Origin: Candidatus Bathyarchaeota archaeon
Lineage (GTDB): Archaea; Thermoproteota; DRAE01
Reading direction: 5' to 3'
Assembly: GCA_011041895.1 (NCBI GenBank)
Contig: DRAE01000039.1
Location: forward strand, 1-7,243
Length of the DNA: 7,243 bases
Shown: one piece after another, positions 4,733 to 7,243 of the stretch
How positions within the stretch are numbered: the first letter of the stretch is position 1
Layout: each line of letters begins with the position of its first letter
The notes under the pieces: model-generated
Seen by the model: the letters and a program-made list of their open reading frames with translations, nothing else
Told to the model about the DNA's origin: nothing
The model's database searches: none
Position numbers and translations under genes: made by a program

Positions 4733-6037
4733 ATGAAGATACGTAGGCCTCCGGAATGGGGTATTGAACCTGTACCAGCTAAGTTCAAGTTTTTAAGGGC
4801 TATTGATATTTTCGTTCTATGGTCTAGTTTAAGCGTTGGACTGCTGGTGCTGCTGGCTGGAAGCCTATTGACTTCCAGTGAAGGCTTCGCACTGACACTT
4901 GGCAATGCACTGTTCGCTATAGTGGTTGGAAGCATCATTGGATGTCTTTTCCTTGCATTGACCGGTGTCATTGGAGCCGACCTCTCTGTTCCAACAATGG
5001 TTCTGGTTAGGCCAGCACTTGGTGTCAGAGGCTCATATATTCCAACTATTCTAAACATTATTCAACTAGTTGGATGGACTGCATTCGAGTTTAGGATAAT
5101 GGGTGAAGCCGCAAATGCACTTTCATCAATGTATCTTGGCTTCTCATGCTTCCATCTATGGCTTGCAGTATTTGCAATATGGTGTATGCTGCTAGCCCTT
5201 GGAGGCCCTATAGCCGTTGTAAGGGAGTGGCTTGAAAAATTTGCTATATGGCTTGTATACGGGTCAACTATCTGGATAACATACTATTTTCTAACTCACA
5301 TTGACTTTTCAAAGATTAGCATGGCTCTTTCATGGGATGTTAATCTCCTGCTAGCCATAGATCTCGTAGTTGCAATGCCGATTTCATGGATGCCATTAAT
5401 AGCAGACTACAATAGGTTTGCATCATCTCCCTCATCATCGTTCAAGGGAGCATTTACAGGATATCTGATAGCGAACATATGGTTCTATTCCCTCGGTGCA
5501 ATTGCAATATTTGCAACCGTTGAGGGCGATCTTCTCTCATCAATTCTGTCAATAACTTTTGGAAGCCTTGCACTAATACTTATACTCGTAGATGAAACCG
5601 ATAACGCGTTTGCAGACATATACTCCGCAGCGGTTTCAGCTCAGAACATTGTCCCAAAGCTTAAGCAATGGAAAACTATAATAGCGGTTACAGTTATAGG
5701 CTTCACAATAGCAGCTCTAGTAAACATAGTCCAGTATGAATGGTTCCTACTGTGGATTGGATCAGTTTTCTGTCCACTCTTTGGAGTAGTTGCAGCAGAC
5801 TATTTCCTAGTTAACAAGAGAAAATATGACATAGATCAACTATACGCTGAACATGGAAGATACTGGGGCTTCAAGGGAGTAAATCCAATAGGTCTAATAT
5901 CATGGATCATTGGAGTAGCCATCTACTACATAATAATCTTCTATGTAAGTTGGCTTGGAGCATCTATTCCATCATTCCTATTATCTATGGTAGTTCACTA
6001 TCTATTGTCTAAGGTGAGGAAAATTGAGGAAAGTTAA
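4733..6037 (+). CDS. cytX: NCS1-family permease, probable HMP/thiamine-precursor transporter (CytX-like)
   Basis: A 434-residue integral membrane protein of the nucleobase:cation symporter-1 family (cytosine/purine/allantoin/thiamine permeases), full length for the family with about 12 hydrophobic segments. Family features seen: a soluble N-terminus RRPPEWGIEPVP leading into the first helix (about 27-46); a glycine-rich second helix (54-77); VRPALGVRGSYIPTILNIIQ (92-111); the SWMPLIADYNRFA motif (218-230), including the Asp-Tyr pair typical of the family; DETDNAFADIYSAAVSAQN (287-305); and GVVAADYFLVNKRKYD (351-366), the classic NCS1 signature before the last helices. Family membership is firm. 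The substrate is inferred from context: it leads an operon with thiDN, so hydroxymethylpyrimidine or thiamine itself is most likely, as proposed for CytX; cytosine or another pyrimidine cannot be excluded. It is probably repressed through the palindrome upstream when thiamine is sufficient. Confidence 0.88.
   Translation: MKIRRPPEWGIEPVPAKFKFLRAIDIFVLWSSLSVGLLVLLAGSLLTSSEGFALTLGNALFAIVVGSIIGCLFLALTGVIGADLSVPTMVLVRPALGVRGSYIPTILNIIQLVGWTAFEFRIMGEAANALSSMYLGFSCFHLWLAVFAIWCMLLALGGPIAVVREWLEKFAIWLVYGSTIWITYYFLTHIDFSKISMALSWDVNLLLAIDLVVAMPISWMPLIADYNRFASSPSSSFKGAFTGYLIANIWFYSLGAIAIFATVEGDLLSSILSITFGSLALILILVDETDNAFADIYSAAVSAQNIVPKLKQWKTIIAVTVIGFTIAALVNIVQYEWFLLWIGSVFCPLFGVVAADYFLVNKRKYDIDQLYAEHGRYWGFKGVNPIGLISWIIGVAIYYIIIFYVSWLGASIPSFLLSMVVHYLLSKVRKIEES
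6013..6019 (+). promoter_or_regulatory. Internal ribosome binding site that fixes the TTG start of thiDN
   Basis: GGTGAGG lies inside the last codons of the permease gene, four bases before TTG at 6024. The thiDN frame has no ATG or GTG between the in-frame TGA at 6015-6017 and the conserved ALTIAGSD motif, so the TTG is the only reasonable start. The arrangement favours translational coupling to the permease. Confidence 0.75.
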
Positions 6038-7243
6038 AACCGCTCTTACAATAGCTGGATCAGATTCCGGTGGAGGAGCTGGAATACAAGCTGACCTGAA
6101 AACATTTGCTGCACTTGGCGTTCATGGAATGGTTGCACTGACTGCTGTGACAGCTCAGAATACATATGAGGTAACTGCTGTACATGACATTCCAACAAAT
6201 GTTATAGCTGAGCAGATAGATGCCATTGTAAGGGATATTGGAGTGGACGCAGCTAAAACTGGTATGTTACATACGATTCCAATAATAGAAACTGTAGCGG
6301 AGAAAGTTGAAGAACATGGCTTCCCAGTCGTAGTTGATCCAGTGATGATAGCTAAAAGCGGTGCAAGACTTCTCCTTGAGGAGGCAATAGATGCACTGAT
6401 AAGGAAGCTGATTCCAAAAGCCACAGTTGTAACACCGAATGCCATGGAGGCTGAGGTAATAGCTGGCATGAAGATCAAGACCATAGAGGACATGTATAAG
6501 GCAGCTGAGAGAATAGCGAAGCTAGGTCCAGAGGCAGTGGTTGTGAAGGGAGGCCATGTTGAAACCGGTGAGAAAACAGTTGACATCCTATATCACAATG
6601 GAGAGTTCACAGAGTTCACGTCAAAGAAAATAGATAAGAAAACAACTCATGGAACTGGATGCAGTTTCTCAGCAGCCATTGCAGCATGTCTTGCAAAGGG
6701 TATGCCTATAAAGGAAGCAGTTGCAAAGGCAAAGGAGTTTATAACCATAGCAATACAGCATGGCTTAGAGATAGGTAAAGGCCATGGACCAGTTAATCCA
6801 ATGGCATACCTATACAGGGAAGCTGACAGATACCATGTTATAAAAAGCATTATGGACGCCGTCAGAAAGCTTGAGAAAGCCAGCCTAGATGAAAGTGCTA
6901 TGCCAGAGGTTAGAATGAACATTGCAATGGCGATCAAATACCCGGAAACCATATACGATGTAGCTGCTATACCGGGTAGAATAACGCTTACAGGCAGAGG
7001 AGTTAGAGCAGTAGACTGCCCAGAGTTTGGAGCTTCAAGACATCTCTCCAAGTACATTCTAGTAGCTTCAAAGTATAACCCCGAAATCAGAGCTGCATTA
7101 AACATGAGATACAGTAGGGAGGCTATCGAAGCCTGTAAGAAACTTGGCTTCCTAATTTCAAGCTATGACAGGTCAAAAGAGCCTCCAGAGATAAAAAAGG
7201 TTGAGGGCATGAGCACCATATGGGGTGCAGAGCAAGCCATTAG
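6024..7243 (+). CDS. thiDN: Bifunctional HMP/HMP-P kinase and ThiN-type thiamine-phosphate synthase (runs off right edge)
   Basis: 406 codons are present; the C-terminus is beyond the window. The ThiD half (about 6-265) phosphorylates hydroxymethylpyrimidine twice to HMP-PP: AGSDSGGGAGIQADLKTF (11-28) binds the pyrimidine, VVVDPVM (102-108) and VVTPNAMEAE (135-144) are family hallmarks, and GTGCSFSAA (210-218) forms the phosphate-binding anion hole with C213 as the usual catalytic cysteine. The ThiN half (about 270 onward) replaces ThiE and joins HMP-PP to thiazole phosphate, giving thiamine phosphate: GRITLTGRGVRAV (318-330), FGASRHLSKYILVA (335-348, H340), PEIRAALNMRYS (353-364), EGMSTIWGAEQA (394-405). 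The conserved arginines and histidine are of the kind shown to be essential in ThiN. The start is a TTG at 6024, preceded by GGTGAGG (6013-6019) and overlapping the permease stop by 14 bases; the next upstream in-frame codon of note is a stop at 6015, so no longer form exists. All 17 arginines seen use AGA/AGG. Judged by archaeal ThiDN length, a few tens of residues are missing. Confidence 0.94.
   Translation, partial: MRKVKTALTIAGSDSGGGAGIQADLKTFAALGVHGMVALTAVTAQNTYEVTAVHDIPTNVIAEQIDAIVRDIGVDAAKTGMLHTIPIIETVAEKVEEHGFPVVVDPVMIAKSGARLLLEEAIDALIRKLIPKATVVTPNAMEAEVIAGMKIKTIEDMYKAAERIAKLGPEAVVVKGGHVETGEKTVDILYHNGEFTEFTSKKIDKKTTHGTGCSFSAAIAACLAKGMPIKEAVAKAKEFITIAIQHGLEIGKGHGPVNPMAYLYREADRYHVIKSIMDAVRKLEKASLDESAMPEVRMNIAMAIKYPETIYDVAAIPGRITLTGRGVRAVDCPEFGASRHLSKYILVASKYNPEIRAALNMRYSREAIEACKKLGFLISSYDRSKEPPEIKKVEGMSTIWGAEQAI

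Noticed and set aside
4708..5058. Minus-strand 116-codon ORF opposite the start of the permease
   Set aside because: It is antisense to a well-supported NCS1 permease; its own sequence has no recognisable motif.
6155..7105. Two minus-strand ORFs (6155-6586 and 6647-7105) opposite thiDN
   Set aside because: They are mirror frames of conserved ThiD and ThiN coding sequence; their hydrophobic look comes from the reverse complement of the sense codons.

Overview
The window reads as chromosomal DNA of an AT-rich thermophilic archaeon, most likely of the Thermoproteota (crenarchaeal) lineage. The evidence is a fused ThiD-ThiN protein, arginine codons that are almost all AGA/AGG in the metabolic genes, A/T-rich TATA boxes placed about 25-30 bases before start codons, several apparently leaderless genes mixed with Shine-Dalgarno-led ones, a VapBC pair of archaeal type and a DUF296/PPC protein. 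A species cannot be named from the sequence alone.

Left part (1-3357): the minus strand carries the first 59 codons of an HD-superfamily hydrolase that runs off the left edge, preceded on the same strand by a 557-residue surface beta-propeller protein (212-1885). That protein has an N-terminal signal/anchor, PQQ-like propeller blades, an Ig-like segment and a C-terminal membrane anchor. Facing away from it, across a 77-base spacer, is a second, distantly related secreted propeller protein (1963-3357, plus strand) without the C-terminal anchor. Both are rich in cysteine and in N-glycosylation sequons. They look like a divergently expressed pair of cell-surface proteins of unknown function.

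Middle (3396-4603): a small single-domain PPC/DUF296 protein on the plus strand, then a 178-base spacer that holds a T-rich terminator-like stretch and a well-placed TATA box before an 18-codon mini-ORF (possibly a gene remnant). A vapB-vapC toxin-antitoxin pair follows on the minus strand, its genes overlapping by 14 bases.

Right part (4675-7243): a thiamine salvage operon on the plus strand. An NCS1-family permease (CytX-like) is followed, with a 14-base overlap and a TTG start, by thiDN, whose ThiD half phosphorylates hydroxymethylpyrimidine (HMP) and whose ThiN half joins HMP-PP to the thiazole phosphate. The likely logic is uptake of HMP (or a thiamine-related base) followed by conversion to thiamine phosphate. 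thiDN runs off the right edge, probably missing only a few tens of residues.

The most interesting non-coding signal is a 28-base near-perfect palindrome (4685-4712), itself made of two 15-base dyads offset by 13 bases, lying between the TATA box and the ribosome binding site of the thiamine operon. It is a strong candidate operator, perhaps for a ThiR-type repressor. Three ATACA elements spaced exactly 12 bases apart lie in the vapBC leader and may be the antitoxin's own binding sites.
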